Shown: positions 35,929 to 48,764, counted from the first letter of the stretch. The stretch is DNA of 64,000 nucleotides from Sphagnum compactum (GCA_965153455.1 OZ234501.1:3534001-3598000); one strand, 5' to 3'. Notes: generated by a model from the letters alone, not told the origin. Numbers and translations are program-made.

Positions 35929-36076
35929 GCTTGGTGGCGAATAGAAGGTTCCATGCTTGGTGGCCAATGGAAGGTTCCATGCTTGGTGGCCAATGGAAGG
36001 TTCCATGCTTGGTGGCCAATGGAAGGTTCCATGCTTGGTGGCCAATGGAAGGTTCTATGCTTGGTGGCCAATGGAA
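35929..36076 (+). repeat. 26-bp minisatellite, ~6 units (LTR B)
   Basis: Units start near 35929, 35947, 35973, 35999, 36025 and 36051. The consensus core is CCATGCTTGGTGGCCAATGG; the first unit is divergent and shorter. Confidence 0.88.
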
Positions 36077-36221
36077 GGTAAAGGAGAAACACCTTTTCAC
36101 CTCTTCCATTTTCCCTCCAACAAACTTTACTTAAACCTTCAATTTTTTCCGTCGACCTCACGGTTTTACTTTACCATGGCCTTAAGCCGTTACTCACGCC
36201 TTCCTTTCCTTTTCTTCGATC

Positions 36222-36229
36222 TATAAATT
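36222..36229 (+). promoter_or_regulatory. TATA box of LTR B
   Basis: TATAAATT, 100 bases before the ORF start. Confidence 0.65.
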
Positions 36230-36321
36230 GCGACTATGCACCTCAATGTATCAAGTCCTTCGCACCTTCATTGTTGATTTGATTTGGTTGAAGATCTGAC
36301 CTTTTTCCTCTCCTTGAAGTT

Positions 36322-36744
36322 ATGGCGTCGCGCACGATCACATCCTACGGGCCGCAAGCCGCACAAGCGAATGAAGAACCGCCTCTGGATTCATCTCTAG
36401 ATCTTATCCTAACACAGCATCCTTGTGATGAAGAACCCGAAGTTCAAGAGGTGCGTGCTCGTCTTGAAGTTGAACCCCCTCGAGCCTAGTACTATCGTAT
36501 CTCTCCGAACTCTCGCACTTTGGTGATCTTGCTGCAAGTCGACCCCGCTTCTGGTGACGAACCCGAGACCGTTTGTGAAGGTTGTTATGAAACTGAAGAT
36601 ACTTCTATCTTCGCATGGTCTTCGGTTCCAGGCGTTGGACACTATCGTTGGTTGCGCGGTCCGATTCGTCGCCTGTCTCCTAATAGCAAGGCGGACTACC
36701 TAATTCGCATCATCCGACGCATCCTAGATTTCTTGCAGCTGTGA
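36322..36744 (+). CDS. LTR-encoded ORF, 141 codons with in-frame TAG at codon 56 (copy B)
   Basis: ATG 36322, TAG 36487-36489, final TGA 36742-36744; total 141 codons, the same as copy C. Product features: SYGPQAAQANEEPP, DEEPEVQEVRAR, then after the TAG YYRISPNSRTLVILLQVD, SGDEPETVCEGCYETED, FAWSSVPGVGHYRWLRGP and RILDFLQL. Many differences from A and C are synonymous or conservative by eye. An ATG at 36520 could start the second part alone (74 codons). No membrane span or known fold is recognised. Confidence 0.5.
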
Positions 36745-36814
36745 ACTATTAGTATGGCATAGCCCAAAATTTTAAATGTACTTGCAGCTCCTTGCTGAGC
36801 TTAACCTTATTCTA

Positions 36815-36820
36815 AATAAA
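36815..36820 (+). terminator. AATAAA poly(A)-type signal in LTR B
   Basis: AATAAATGTTTCAG, conserved with A and C. Confidence 0.5.
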
Positions 36821-37335
36821 TGTTTCAGTTATCATTAGATTCCTGTTGCCATTGGCACACTATCATACTATCTATTTAATCATTGAGTTGCCTCGAATTA
36901 ACCTTATGTTCAACGGCTTGAAGATTGTTCTATCTCTATTAGACCTTTCATTAACACCCCCTTCAATTGCTTCGAGAATTTCTAACATGCTTACTACTCC
37001 CTAAATACCATAACCAACCTAATGTTGTGTTGAACACCGCTAGTTTTGGTGTCTTCTTCTACCCCCAACCCTCTAGAGATTTCTCACCCCTAATTACGCA
37101 ACAGAGTTTCTAGAACTATGGTTATAAGCCTTCGTTGAAGAAAAGAAGTAATCCAACTTCTTAATCACCAATAACGCATTTCAGAAAAGAAAACAAACCC
37201 CTTATGCACCCAGGGCATTCATCACTCCCAATGAAGTCGCTAAAAGCCCTTAATAACCTTACCCCACTCAAATAACCTTGATGTACTTCTAAAAAATTGA
37301 GACTACCGCACATGGTTGTGTCGGTATGGCTCACA

Positions 37336-39650
37336 GCTAACTAGTTTAGTGATGGTTTGATCTGCCATCCATAGTGTGTACGGTGCTGGTTTAGGACTGG
37401 AAAGTCTTAACCATCTCCATAGTTCTTATGTCATGATGTTCATGTCGGATCCTCCATCCAATAAGACATCTTCAATCAGATTTTTGCCTACTTGAACATG
37501 TATCACAAACATGTGAGGATCAATCGCCACAAAAGGCAATACTCGGATTAGGTTCTAACGTAGTGACAATTCTTCTTCTAAGGAATTTAGCAACAACATA
37601 TTGTTTCAAATCTAGAGCGATTCTAAAAAGCTAGCCCAAAGTTAAGGTATGTTTACTCTCCAATAGTTGCTAGGTGATATCTTCCAAAATTGAAGAATTT
37701 TTGGTTGGATCGGTATTTTTGAGAAATTTGATGACACCAGTATTTTGGATATTGCTAGTAGATCCAGTAACATCGGTAGCATCAGTAGATCTGAAAACAT
37801 CTAAAGATCCAAAAAATTGATTTTCGGTATGTAAATCGAAATTTTTGGTGAGATTGGATTTAACTGGAGTAAAACGTATACTAGCTCCAAAAGGCTCCTT
37901 TTGTTGTATGTCCCTAATGGTTTCTTCAAATGAACATTGAAGCTTCTCCTCTTCTTGTCAATTAGCCAAGCTTTTGTTCTTGAGAGGTTCTGTCTCCTTG
38001 AATACCACATTTTTGGGTATCTAACTGCATGTGGTTATTGCCAAAACCATGTTGACAACAACATCATCCTTCCTAAGTGCAGTTGCCGTTGCCTTTTCCT
38101 TGAACATGGCCTAAGTTACATCCTTATAAGGGTAGTCATAAATCTTATGTTCAATGGAATTGCAAATGAAACAACGATAAATGATGGAATCATATTTGTT
38201 CGCTTCTTTGTGACCTCCTTTGTTATCAAATTTAATTCATGTACCATAGTTGAACCGAAACTCCATTCACCACTACCTCCTTTTTGTCCTTAAGTTCATT
38301 GTTTGGGTTGTCTGGATTCCAATGGCAACACTCCTTGGAATGTCCTGGTTTATTGCATTAACCATAGATCACATATATTCTCCTTCCTTTGCTACTATTC
38401 TCTTGCTTGGTTGGTGGTTCTAGCAACTTCCGATATTCATTGGCATCTCCCATACTTTCTTCACAAATGATTGCAACTTCTTTATGTTCAAACAAGGTGT
38501 CCCTCTTCATCCCCGTTGTAGTTGTTTGGAGATATGGTTGTAAACTTGCTGGAAAGAAAGTTGTCAATAAATTGTTATTTGCTTGATGTTAAAGGCAATT
38601 TGCTAGTTTTAGTATACATTCATAGTATACTTCCACCTTTTCATCTCCACCTTGTAATGCCATGTACACTTGTTCATCCCTTTGTACTTTTTAGTAGCGC
38701 TTACAAAATGTAGCCTCTAGCTTTTCAAATCTGCCAACAAGATGGGCTTTCATAAAATTCTTTCCCCACTCAAGTATGGCATCGCGAAATGTGAAACAAA
38801 ACATATTGATGATATCAGCCTCATTCTTTTCACCATTGGCCTAAATGGCCTTGTGAAACACAAATACATGAGCATTTAGATCCATTTTCGAAGTGTAAAT
38901 GGGGTAGGGTAAGGACTTCCTATTCAGTGGGGGATTTGGTGCTATAAGGGGTTGGACAAGATACCATGAAAGGTACCATAGATTCTAGGTAGGCCCTATC
39001 CACAGCCCTGCTAGCCTTGCAACGTATGATCTTGGAATTCGGTCTACTGGGTGACCACTACCACCACCCCTTGGAGGTCCACCTCTTAGAAACCCGTTAT
39101 CACCTCCACCAAAAGGTCCACCACCACCTTTGTTGTATGTACAGTCTGTCCACCGGTAACTGGTCTACTAACATCTCCAATTGGGGATGGTCTTCCTCTC
39201 TGGTCATGGTATGATTTTGCAATAGGAATGATTTGTGGCATCCTAGAGTTGTGTTTTTTCATGGAATAGTCTTTGTTCATCTAAAGGCTCCTTGCAATTT
39301 GTTGCAATCCCAGCTTGTACAATTCCCAGAACTAGTTTTGGTGATATCATGGGGTTAGTTAAGGGGTCAAACATAGGAGGCCACATTGTTGGAACACCCC
39401 TTACGCCCCCATACCTAAAACCAAAATATGGTGTATAAGGTCCAACATGAAGATACACTAAAATTGGAAAAACCTACTGGATTTTGCTCCATGACATTTT
39501 TGGTAATCAAAACAGATACACATGGAATAATTGGCTTTCTACAAGCTACATTTGGTAGTGCTAAAGAATAAACTAGATTTTGAATATTCGAAATTGGACT
39601 TTGAATAGGTACAGATATCAGATACAGTCTATGATCCGTTGATATTGTGT
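37336..39650 (-). pseudogene. Gypsy gag and protease N-terminus, antisense
   Basis: Minus strand: protease motif VLLDGGSDMNIM at about 37470, just right of LTR B. Then a linker, and two zinc-knuckle-like motifs: CFICNSIEHKIYDY near 38165 (last Cys replaced) and CNKPGHSKEC near 38350 (first Cys lost). Upstream is the gag core and a Pro/Gly/aromatic N-terminal segment (PYTPYFGFRYGGVRGV, about 39430). Frameshifts and stops. The Gly-Gly-Ser-Asp form of the aspartic protease motif (LLDGGS) is typical of some plant Gypsy lineages. Confidence 0.8.
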
Positions 39651-40500
39651 GTGCAGGTAAGACACTATTAGACTAATGAAGACAATTGTTTGTTTGGTGA
39701 CCCGAATTCTGATAAAAAGTATAAGCTATAAACATATGAGGAAAAACACAAATGTTAAAAATATGTGTTATCAAAATTCCTAATGGAACTCTTTTTAATC
39801 CAAAATACTCATCCTCAAGGACTGCATGTTTTGTACCTCATTAGAAGGCTCTTCCTTGGAAACTAATGTAGTTCATCAATTCGCCTCAAAAGTTGATCAG
39901 TTTCGCTCTCTCTAGCGTGTGGACTTGTCGCAATGGTCTCACGGTACCAATTTAATATGTTTCGGTAAGGTCCCACATCGGTTCCTGTGGAGTTTTTGGT
40001 TCAATTTTAATGCGCCGCAATTTCGATGGATGATTTCTAGTTGGTTGTACAATTTCCGGTTTGATATTTTTAGTAATGTCCTCCAATTTGTTTTGTTCCC
40101 CACTATGAAAGGTCATAGCCTCCTCTAGGTTGTTCTTGGGCTACTCTAATCATTCCGTGTTACTCACATGGCCCACTTTAACATTTTCTTGCAAAACCTA
40201 TTCCATTCTTTTCATCATACTCGTTAGCATTATTGACATACTGTAAATGACTACAAAAAAGTTTGTAATCTACAAGTTATTTTTGGTTTTGCCAAACAAA
40301 AACAACAATAATTAATCCGCAGTTTGTTTTAGTAGAATCAAATAGCTTTAACCAATATTTGTCCAAATAAGAATGATAATGAACCAAAATGATTCAATAT
40401 CCGCAGTATGTTTTGGTAGAGTCAAATGGCTTTAACCAATATTTATCCAAATAGGAACGATAATGAACTAGAAATTCTAGATTCAATATCCGTAGTATGG
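39651..40500 (-). mobile_element. Gypsy 5' leader, antisense, no LTR found
   Basis: It is similar in inverted orientation to 17.4-18.1 kb (CATCCTCAAGGACTGCATG; ATCAAATAGCTTTAACCAA). No LTR with TG...CA ends was found further right, so the element is truncated or its LTR is unrecognised. Confidence 0.55.
40318..40492. repeat. ~85-90-bp tandem duplication in Gypsy leader
   Basis: Two copies (about 40318-40402 and 40403-40492) share CGCAGTWTGTTTTRGTAGA, CTTTAACCAATATTT and GATTCAATATCCG; a third copy begins at 40493 and stops after about 15 bases. Confidence 0.75.
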
Positions 40501-43500
40501 TTGCCAAATGTTAAGGCCACTTGGTGAACTATCAGGTTTTACATACTTAAATGAAATAGGAGGAAAAAATGAACATTTCACTTTTGCAACATTAAGTGAC
40601 AAATAGACGCCAAAAGTTTATAAAACTGGTAGTTCAAATAGATTACAGGTTTCTATCTTGCAAACACTTCAAACTTGTGAAAAATCATACAACTTTTAAC
40701 TTAAAACACAATGGAAAACAACCACACATAAAATTCTACGTACAAAAGGTATGGTAGGAAAAAATGATTTTACTTCATAAAATATTCTCCTATATAGTCC
40801 ACACAAGGACAAAGGCTTCAATACCTCAAAGGAAGAAATTAAAAAAAATGGAACAAGCAGTTAATCTAACCTTCAAAAAAATTGGTCCTTAAATTAAACA
40901 ATCTAAACTAGAAATAAAATTAGTTTTGATAAAAAAACTTTTCAATAAAGTAATTTCAATTTCGGTTTCGGTTTTGGTAAACATTTGGTAAAAATTTGGT
41001 TTTGGTAAAAACAATTCGGTAGCAATCTACCTTCAACGACAACATTTGATATTTGTGAAAATGATTGAGAATTGATTGACAAATATATTTCAAAAATATT
41101 TTTCATTTTTTCATGCATTACCAAAAGGCATGCACATCAATTTTTGTTGTTCATCATTGGAGTCTTCCATGATTAACATACCTAGACACATATACAATTG
41201 TATGTACAATCATTCATATGTTATTAACAAAAATATAATTTAATATGTCCTATGTGAATAAATCAAAATTTATGTAAATTATTCATGATTAGACCTTGTA
41301 TTGCATATAATTTGAAAAAGGAATAAAATACAAGATTATAAACTTTGAAAGAATATTTGATATCATACTTTAATTATAAGTATATGTTTATAGTGAATGT
41401 TTTAAATTAAACACATAATGCAGAACATCTCTATAAAAAAAATTATTTTTGGATAAACATAACATAATTCTTTTATTTTAAATTTGTAAATCGAATGATC
41501 TGTGATTGATTTCACAATTTCATGTATAATTTTTTTGAAAACATACCAAGAAATGTTTATAGTGTTTAAAATATACTTGAAATATGTTAAGTACAACTTT
41601 ATTACCTTAAATTACCAAACATTTGAAAAAAAATTAAAATACATTGAGATTATATAATTTATCACAATATTTGATATTCAACATTCAGTATAGGTATACA
41701 ATTATAATGGATATTATAGATTGAACATACATATCTACCATTCATTGCATAATAGTTCCAAAAAAAAATCATTTTGTCTATGCATAACAAATTTTGTTAT
41801 ATTTTACATATGTAAATTGAATAATTTTTCATTGATTTCATAATTGCATTCATGTTTTTTTTCAAAAATATTCTTAAAATATTTATAGTATACACAAAAT
41901 AAACTAAATGTACTTTGTTACGATGAAAACTTCATAAATTAATAAATATGCATAATTAGTGAATTTTCAATTGATATTATTTTCAATTTTTTTTCTTCTA
42001 TACCTAACATGTAATGTTCATGTTATTTGTTTAGCTTTGAAGAATTTATATTTGTGATCCATTGTAGGACAACTGGTCATGACATTAAATATGTGTTTTC
42101 CAGTTGTATTGAAAATTCAAATCATTTCAGCCTCTTTTGTATTACAATTGTGTTTATTAAAACTACTATAAACAATATAAAAAATAAAGAATGATTCAAA
42201 TGGGATTTATTTGGCAACATCTTGTTTCATATGTGTTGGAAGTCGTTTTCATGCTATTAAAATCTAAGTTTTGGATGGATGGTTTGGCCAATGTAAATTT
42301 TTGTTGTTGAAGTACATGTTATTTTATTTTTTATTTTTTTTGTTGTTGAATCTAAAATGTCCAAAATTAAAACGTGTAATTTCTTAATAATAAAATATAT
42401 AGTGAAAACATCCCACCCAAACTCTATTGCACTATAATCATGATATATAATGCAAATACATTTACAAATCACTCCACGTCATAAAACCTCACATTTAACA
42501 AGTCAATTTTAAAAATGGTCTTGAACTTATTAAAAAAATTATGATTGATCAGATCATAAAATATATTAGCTCAACAAATAATGTTTAAATGATGATAGTA
42601 TTTAGAGGTCACACAACAAAATGAGCACACTATATCACATATAAGTTCCAAAATTAAACACTTTAGATCAAGGTGAATTTTCAAGATTCAACATAACAAT
42701 AAAATAAAATAAAATGATATGCAACTTGAATAGTTTGTGTTCTATGAGCATTAATTTTTTGGTACCCTATTTGTAAGGATTTCACAACGATTATTTTCAA
42801 CTTTCAATATATTTGTGTAAGTTGAATGATCACCAAATCTATATAGAAACCATCATTATATATTAAATGTTATCTATACATGTACGATATTATACATATA
42901 TCTATATCATTATATGATTAAATTACTAAATTTGATTATATGGATGTTGGAATTTTAGTTTTATTTTTTGCAACAATAAATTTAATATGATAATTTTGCA
43001 TGTCCAGCTATGAGTGTCATTCATTCACCTTTCAAATGTCAATGATTCATGAATTATGGTATCCACATTTTGATCCTATGCAATGAAATGAATAAATGAG
43101 GCCAACAATAATTATAAAAAATGTCATGATTCATAATTTTAAAAGCTTAATACATTTTTCTTTGTAAATCTCATCATTTAAAATAAGATTGATTTTCATC
43201 AAATGGTCATGCATTGACATTGTTTTCACATATTACTTAAGTTTGATTTCTTCTAACTTTTCATCCTACATCGATAATCAAAACCAATGGTTTAGTATGC
43301 AACAACATTCCTCTAGTTTAATAAAGTAACCACCACAACAACAACACCCATAAATACATATATAATGATTAGTTTTTTTCTCTTACACTTAAATCAAAGA
43401 GTTTGTTCATTACATTCCATATGGTTTAACTTTTAAATTTTCATGTATTAAACAAAATTCAAAGGAATTGTTGATAACAATTGTAATAAAAAAAGATCAT

Positions 43501-45226
43501 ATAATGATGTTGATTTAATATCTTTCTTCAAAGATTTCTTTGCATATACTTTTTTAGACACCATGCCTTTCTAATAATTTTGAAATCTAATGATTCGTTA
43601 CACTAAATAAAATGTTAGAATTGTTTCAATGCAAAATTATCCACATTTTTCATTATTCATTACCCGTGTTTTCATACAACATTGTAAAGATGATGATATA
43701 CACGAAAAGGCAACTCAAAAAGCTTAAAACTATCATGGTTTGATTATTCTAGTGGAAACATAATTACATGACAAGGTCAATCTTGGAAATGTAAAAACAA
43801 ACTTAAATGAATGTGACATTTCATTGTGGTTATTCATTAAATTTTTTTATAAAAATTCAACAAGGTGTTTTTATTATAAGTAATTTTTGGAAGCTAATTT
43901 TGATATTCCTCCCAAAAAAAGTTGAATAAGAACAATTGATTTTTTTCCATCATGACTTCAATAGATTATAATAAAATATTTCAGAAATTGAAAGAAAAAT
44001 ATGACTTTGTCACTACTCCTAACTTAACGACAAAATAATAGTATCCTACAAAAAAACAAGAAAGTCTTTTAAATTTAAAAGGTTGTACAAAATTTTCAAC
44101 TTCACCAACATCTTTTTTTCAACAGATGCAAACAAATATGTTGATGAAAGGGTAAAGAGAAAAAAAGAATTTCAATTTAATCATGTTGATGATCCTTGCC
44201 TTGGTCACTACAAATTAATATATGAAAAACTTGAAATTAAATGTCAAGATAAAGATGAATCTTTAACATAAAAAAACGCACAAAACCTTTTGAAAAAACA
44301 GATCCTTGGATCACTTAACACATTCCAAAGCTACAAATTGAGCTATGGAGCCATTTATCATATGAATAAGTTCACACCCTAATGTCGTAAATGCAAGAAA
44401 CAACAACCACCAAAATAACAATAAAAGAGTAAATCATTGAAAAAAATGTAATGTCAAAAAATGAAATTATAAATATATTATAGGCTTTAAGGAAGAACTC
44501 ATTATAATTAAGATTCCAATTGAGAACATTCATATTAAGATTTTTTTAATTTACATGTAAAAAATGAGCAAGAAATGAATCATGTCATGTAAACAAATAG
44601 TTCCAAAAATGATTTTACTTATAATATGGTTTTATTGTCTTAAATCAATCATATCAATTTTAAATGCATATTGTATTTTTTTCCCCAGCATCTAGCACCT
44701 TGCAATCTTACTTGAATCTAGCATAAAAAAAATTTAGATCATCATGGCTTAATGGCATAAATCGTTGCAACATTAGGGATTTTAAAAAATCTCCTCACTT
44801 AAGTTTTAAAGCTTCCATTAAACCAAAAAAAAGAATGAATATAAATTTTGAACTTAATTCATCATTATTTTTACAATGTTGATTTGGAAATAAGATATGA
44901 GTTCACAAAAGAATATATAAATGCTAGGAAAAGAAAAGATTTGTAGGGGTACTACAAGGAATGCAAATTTATATATTAATTTTAAAATAGCTCTACATGT
45001 AAATACAAAAAAAACCACACAATCCCATGTGTCTAGATTTGGTGAATTCATAACCTCTAAAACTCAAGAAATTTGAAGATTAAATATTAAAGATTTGAAG
45101 ATAGGAAGAAACTTTCATGAAAATTACACATTATGCAAAAATATTGGGGAGAGTAATCAATTACCAATATGGAGATTAATTTCCAAAATGCAAATTTATG
45201 TAGGAAAAAAAATCCAAGATGCAACC
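40501..45226. other. AT-rich gene desert
   Basis: No ORF above about 71 codons and none resembling a known family. Poly-A/T tracts dominate. Probably decayed repeats. Confidence 0.45.
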
Positions 45227-46109
45227 TGTGAGGCAACTTTCCCTCCCTCTACTCCCGGTTCTACAAGGCGACTGTGCTTGGAAGCACAAAAGCTATTGGT
45301 GAAGGAAAGATGCAAGTGTGATTTTATATGTTAAATTGCGTTTGTAGTTGAAATTACGTAGCCTGCCTCCTATGCATCTTTCACGATTAGGATTGATAGA
45401 TATATTTTTTCCAAGCTCACACACTACACATTCTAGGACTTAATATCAAAGTGTCGTTCATTTAAACCAATGCTTAAAGACTCAACACCATGTCCAACAT
45501 AGTTGCAGACCATTAGTCACTTAAAACATCATTTCTAACACATACATTATTCAAATCCAGCTTGCCTTAGCTCATTGGAAAGCTAACTACAAGGCGCACC
45601 TTCCTACCAAATCTCAAGATCTGCAGCTAAACCAGTGAGGAGTTATACCACCAAACCCGAGAGGGTTTTGCGAAGGCAGTTGTTCGACTTGACTGCAGAC
45701 CTCTAGTCATTCAGAATATTATTTCTAACACATACGGTATCCAAATCCGGCTTGCCTTAGCTCATTGGAAAGCTAATTACAAGGCGCACCTTCCTATCGA
45801 ATCTCAAGCTCTGCAGCTGAACCAGCAAGAAGTTATGCTATGAAATCCGAGAGGGTTTGTGAGATTTCTCTAAAGTTCCAATCTTCCAACACTATCACTA
45901 CCTACCCCCATTCCTTCAAAACTATTACAAGATTTTCCTTCTACTTCCCTTCCTTCTCCCCTCTACAAAGACTAATCATTCTTTCCCTCTTCATGAAGCT
46001 TGTGGAAACAAGTATTCAAGATTGAATGAAAATTATCTCCGAGGCAAAAAGAAAAACCCCAATGATCCGAGTCCGCCTTTTGAAGAGAAAGAGAAGGGAG
46101 GTGAAGGTA

Positions 46110-46239
46110 GATTCAAAGCTTGGTGGCCAATGGAAGGTTCCATGCTTGGTGGCCAATGGAATGTTCCATGCTTGGTGGCCAATGGAATGTTCCATGCTTG
46201 GTGGCCAATGGAATGTTCCAAGCTTGGTGGCCAATGGAA
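46110..46239 (+). repeat. 26-bp minisatellite, 5 units (LTR C)
   Basis: Five contiguous 26-base units starting at 46110, 46136, 46162, 46188 and 46214. Confidence 0.9.
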
Positions 46240-46385
46240 GGTGAAGGAGAAACACCTTTTCACCTCTTCCATTTTCCCCCCAACAAATTTTACTTAAACC
46301 TTTAATTTTTTTCCTTTGACCTCACGGTTTTACTTTACCATGGTTCTAAGCCATTACTCGCGCCTTCCTTTCCTTTTCTTCGATC

Positions 46386-46393
46386 TATAAATT
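46386..46393 (+). promoter_or_regulatory. TATA box of LTR C
   Basis: TATAAATT, 100 bases before the ORF. Confidence 0.65.
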
Positions 46394-46485
46394 GCGACTA
46401 TGCACCTCAATGTAACAAGTCCTTCGCACCTTCATTGTCGATTTGATTTGGTTGAAGATCTGACCTTTTTCCTCTTCTTGAAATT

Positions 46486-46908
46486 ATGGTGTTGCGCACG
46501 GGCACATCTTACGGGCCGCAAGTCGCACAAGCGAATGAAGAACTGCCTCTGGATTCATCTCTAGATCTTACCTTGACACAACATCCTCATGATGAAGAAC
46601 CTGAACCTCGAGAGGTGCGTGCTCGTCTTGAAGTTGAACCCCCTCGAACCTAGTACTATCGTATTTCTCCGAACTCTCGCACCTTGGTGATCTTGCTGCA
46701 AGTCAACCTCGCTTCTGGTGACGAACCCGAGACCGTTTGTGAAGGTTGTTACGAAACCGAAGATACTTCTATCTTCGCATGGTCTTCAGTTCCCGGCGTC
46801 GGACATTATCGTTGGCTGCGCGGTCCGATTCGTCGACTGTCTCCTAATGGCAAGGCGGACTACCTAGTTCGCACCATCCGACGCATCCTAGATTTCCTGC
46901 AGTTGTGA
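46486..46908 (+). CDS. LTR-encoded ORF, 141 codons with in-frame TAG at codon 56 (copy C)
   Basis: ATG 46486, TAG 46651-46653, stop 46906-46908. It has the same codon count as copy B with no indel. The second half is nearly identical to B (ETVCEGCYETEDTSIFAWSS; VGHYRWLRGPIRRLSPNGK). Conservation of frame, length and the single TAG in three separate insertions is the main evidence that it was coding in the active element. Function unknown. Confidence 0.5.
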
Positions 46909-46978
46909 ACTATCACTATGGCATAGCCTAGAATTTCAAATGTACTTGCAGCTCCTTGCTGAGCTTAACCTTATTCTA

Positions 46979-46984
46979 AATAAA
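46979..46984 (+). terminator. AATAAA poly(A)-type signal in LTR C
   Basis: Conserved with A and B. Confidence 0.5.
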
Positions 46985-47499
46985 TGTTTCAGTTATCATT
47001 AGGTTCCTGTTGCCATTGGCACACTATCATACATGATACTATCTATTTAATCGTTCTGTTGCCTTATGTTCAACGGCTTGAAGATTGTTCTATTTCTATT
47101 AGACCTTTCATTAACACCCCTTCAATTGCGTCGAGAATTTCTAACAGGCTTGCTATTCCCTAAATACCATAACAAGACTAATGTTGTGTTGAACACCGCT
47201 AATTTTGGTGTCTACTTTTACCCCCCAACCCTTTAGAGATTTCTCACCCCGAATTACGCAACAAAGTTTTTGAAACTATGGTTATAAGCTTTCATTGAAG
47301 AAAAGAACTAATCCAACTCCTTATTCCCAATAACGCATTTCAGAAAATAAAACAAACCCCCTATGCACCAAGCACACTCATCAATCCCAATGAAGTCGCT
47401 AAAAGCCCTTAATAACCTTACCCCACTCAAATAACCTTGATGCAATCCTTAAAAATTGAGATTGCCGCACATGGTGGTGTCGGTATGGCTCACACAACC

Positions 47500-48764
47500 A
47501 CATGTAATTTCTGTTGGAGGCGTAAAACTTGTTTGCAGATGGGTGTTATTATTAATAATGATCCTTCAAATTCATGTAATGCATCAACCAAATTTGTTGT
47601 TATAATTTGTGAATAATGTTTAACATGACCATGATCAATAAATGTGTTTGATATTTTCCCTAAATGGATTTTTTTTAATAACAAATGAGATTTTAAACTT
47701 AAAAATTGAAAGAAATGACATATATTGGAATTTTAAAACTTCACACAATACCATTAATCTTGAAAAAAACTAGTGATATTTGTAACATATATTATAAAAT
47801 TGTTGGTTAGTGAGCAAAAAGAAACAAGGAATTCACATGTTGATAGTTACACATGTAACCATTGTTTTAGTGGTTATAGGTCCAATAGATGATAGATATG
47901 TAACCATCTATATCTATTCAAACTTCTTTCTTTGACACCCTTTCACCATTTTGAATCCTCTTCACCCTACTATTCTTCTTCCTATACTAATCCTTTTGTC
48001 AATGTAACCCATCTTGCAACCTTCAAAACCTCTTTCTTTACAAGCTTGTCCTATGCAAAGGGAATTATTGTAGTCATGGGGGAAACCTTAAACCACCACC
48101 AAACTTACCAAAGTTAGCTTAAAGCAAGGACAAATTACTACCGTCCTTCATCTCCAAATTTTTTCCCTTCTCCTCCCTACTGTCATGTCCTGCGATGAAA
48201 TCACATACTTGCCCTCCTCCATCAACTGCTTATATTTTGTTCTTTTTTAATTTTTCTTACATGCGCTCTCCTTAGTGGGAAATACCCGAATATAGGACCC
48301 AAAATACTTAAGATTCATGCTCATGATTCTCAAATAACTTCTCTTTTTTACTTCCTTTCCTCTAATTGCTCCAAATTTCTCATAGGGACACATTGAAAAC
48401 CTTTTTTTCCACATGTCGACAATGTGGTGAATAACTACTATGTGATCAAGAACCCTGAGTATTACATCATCACATATTTTTACAGCTTTAACCCTCTACC
48501 ATCCACTATAACTTCATGTGTTCAGTTCATGAATGATCTCATCATGGCAAAACTAAACACTTATCTGATGTCTTCAATGTATTAGACATCATGCATAATG
48601 AATCATTATTCAAAGATTTAACTATAGCCTTTGCACTTCAAATAAACCTGTAAAATTAAGGTTTGTTCTTCTACAACAAGTTAGCGGGCAAGTAAGTGAA
48701 CAGGGGAGTCGGCGAACGGGTGAGCATGAGTAGGCGAACTTGCTTAGGTGAATAGGAAAGAAAT
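47500..48764. other. Unassigned AT-rich spacer
   Basis: No gene or element end recognised. Confidence 0.45.

Larger units (their letters stand above)
35228..37335 (+). mobile_element. Solo LTR B (TSD GCCAA/GCTAA)
   Basis: 2108 bp, TGTGAGGCGACTTCCCG to TATGGCTCACA. Flanks GCCAA (35223-35227) and GCTAA (37336-37340) differ by one base. It splits the Gypsy protease between MADQTITKLV and GLIKDLK. It has only one U3 repeat unit, against two in A and C, and the largest minisatellite. Confidence 0.88.
45227..47494 (+). mobile_element. Solo LTR C with perfect TSD CAACC
   Basis: 2268 bp, TGTGAGGCAAC to TATGGCTCACA, flanked by CAACC at 45222-45226 and 47495-47499. It has two ~190-bp U3 units (about 45450-45840), a 5-unit minisatellite, TATA box, ORF and AATAAA. 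The perfect duplication confirms the element's ends and that LTRs A and B are insertions of the same family. Confidence 0.93.

Noticed and set aside
35783-36161. Overlapping ORFs up to 137 codons through the LTR minisatellites (both strands)
   Set aside because: A 26-bp unit without stops gives open frames in every phase; the products are only the repeat read in different frames.
36451-36538. Intron that would remove the conserved TAG (GTGCGT donor, CTGCAAG acceptor)
   Set aside because: Its length is 88 bases, so removal would shift the frame of the conserved second half. Copy A has GTGCAC at the donor site. Not a good explanation unless RNA shows otherwise.
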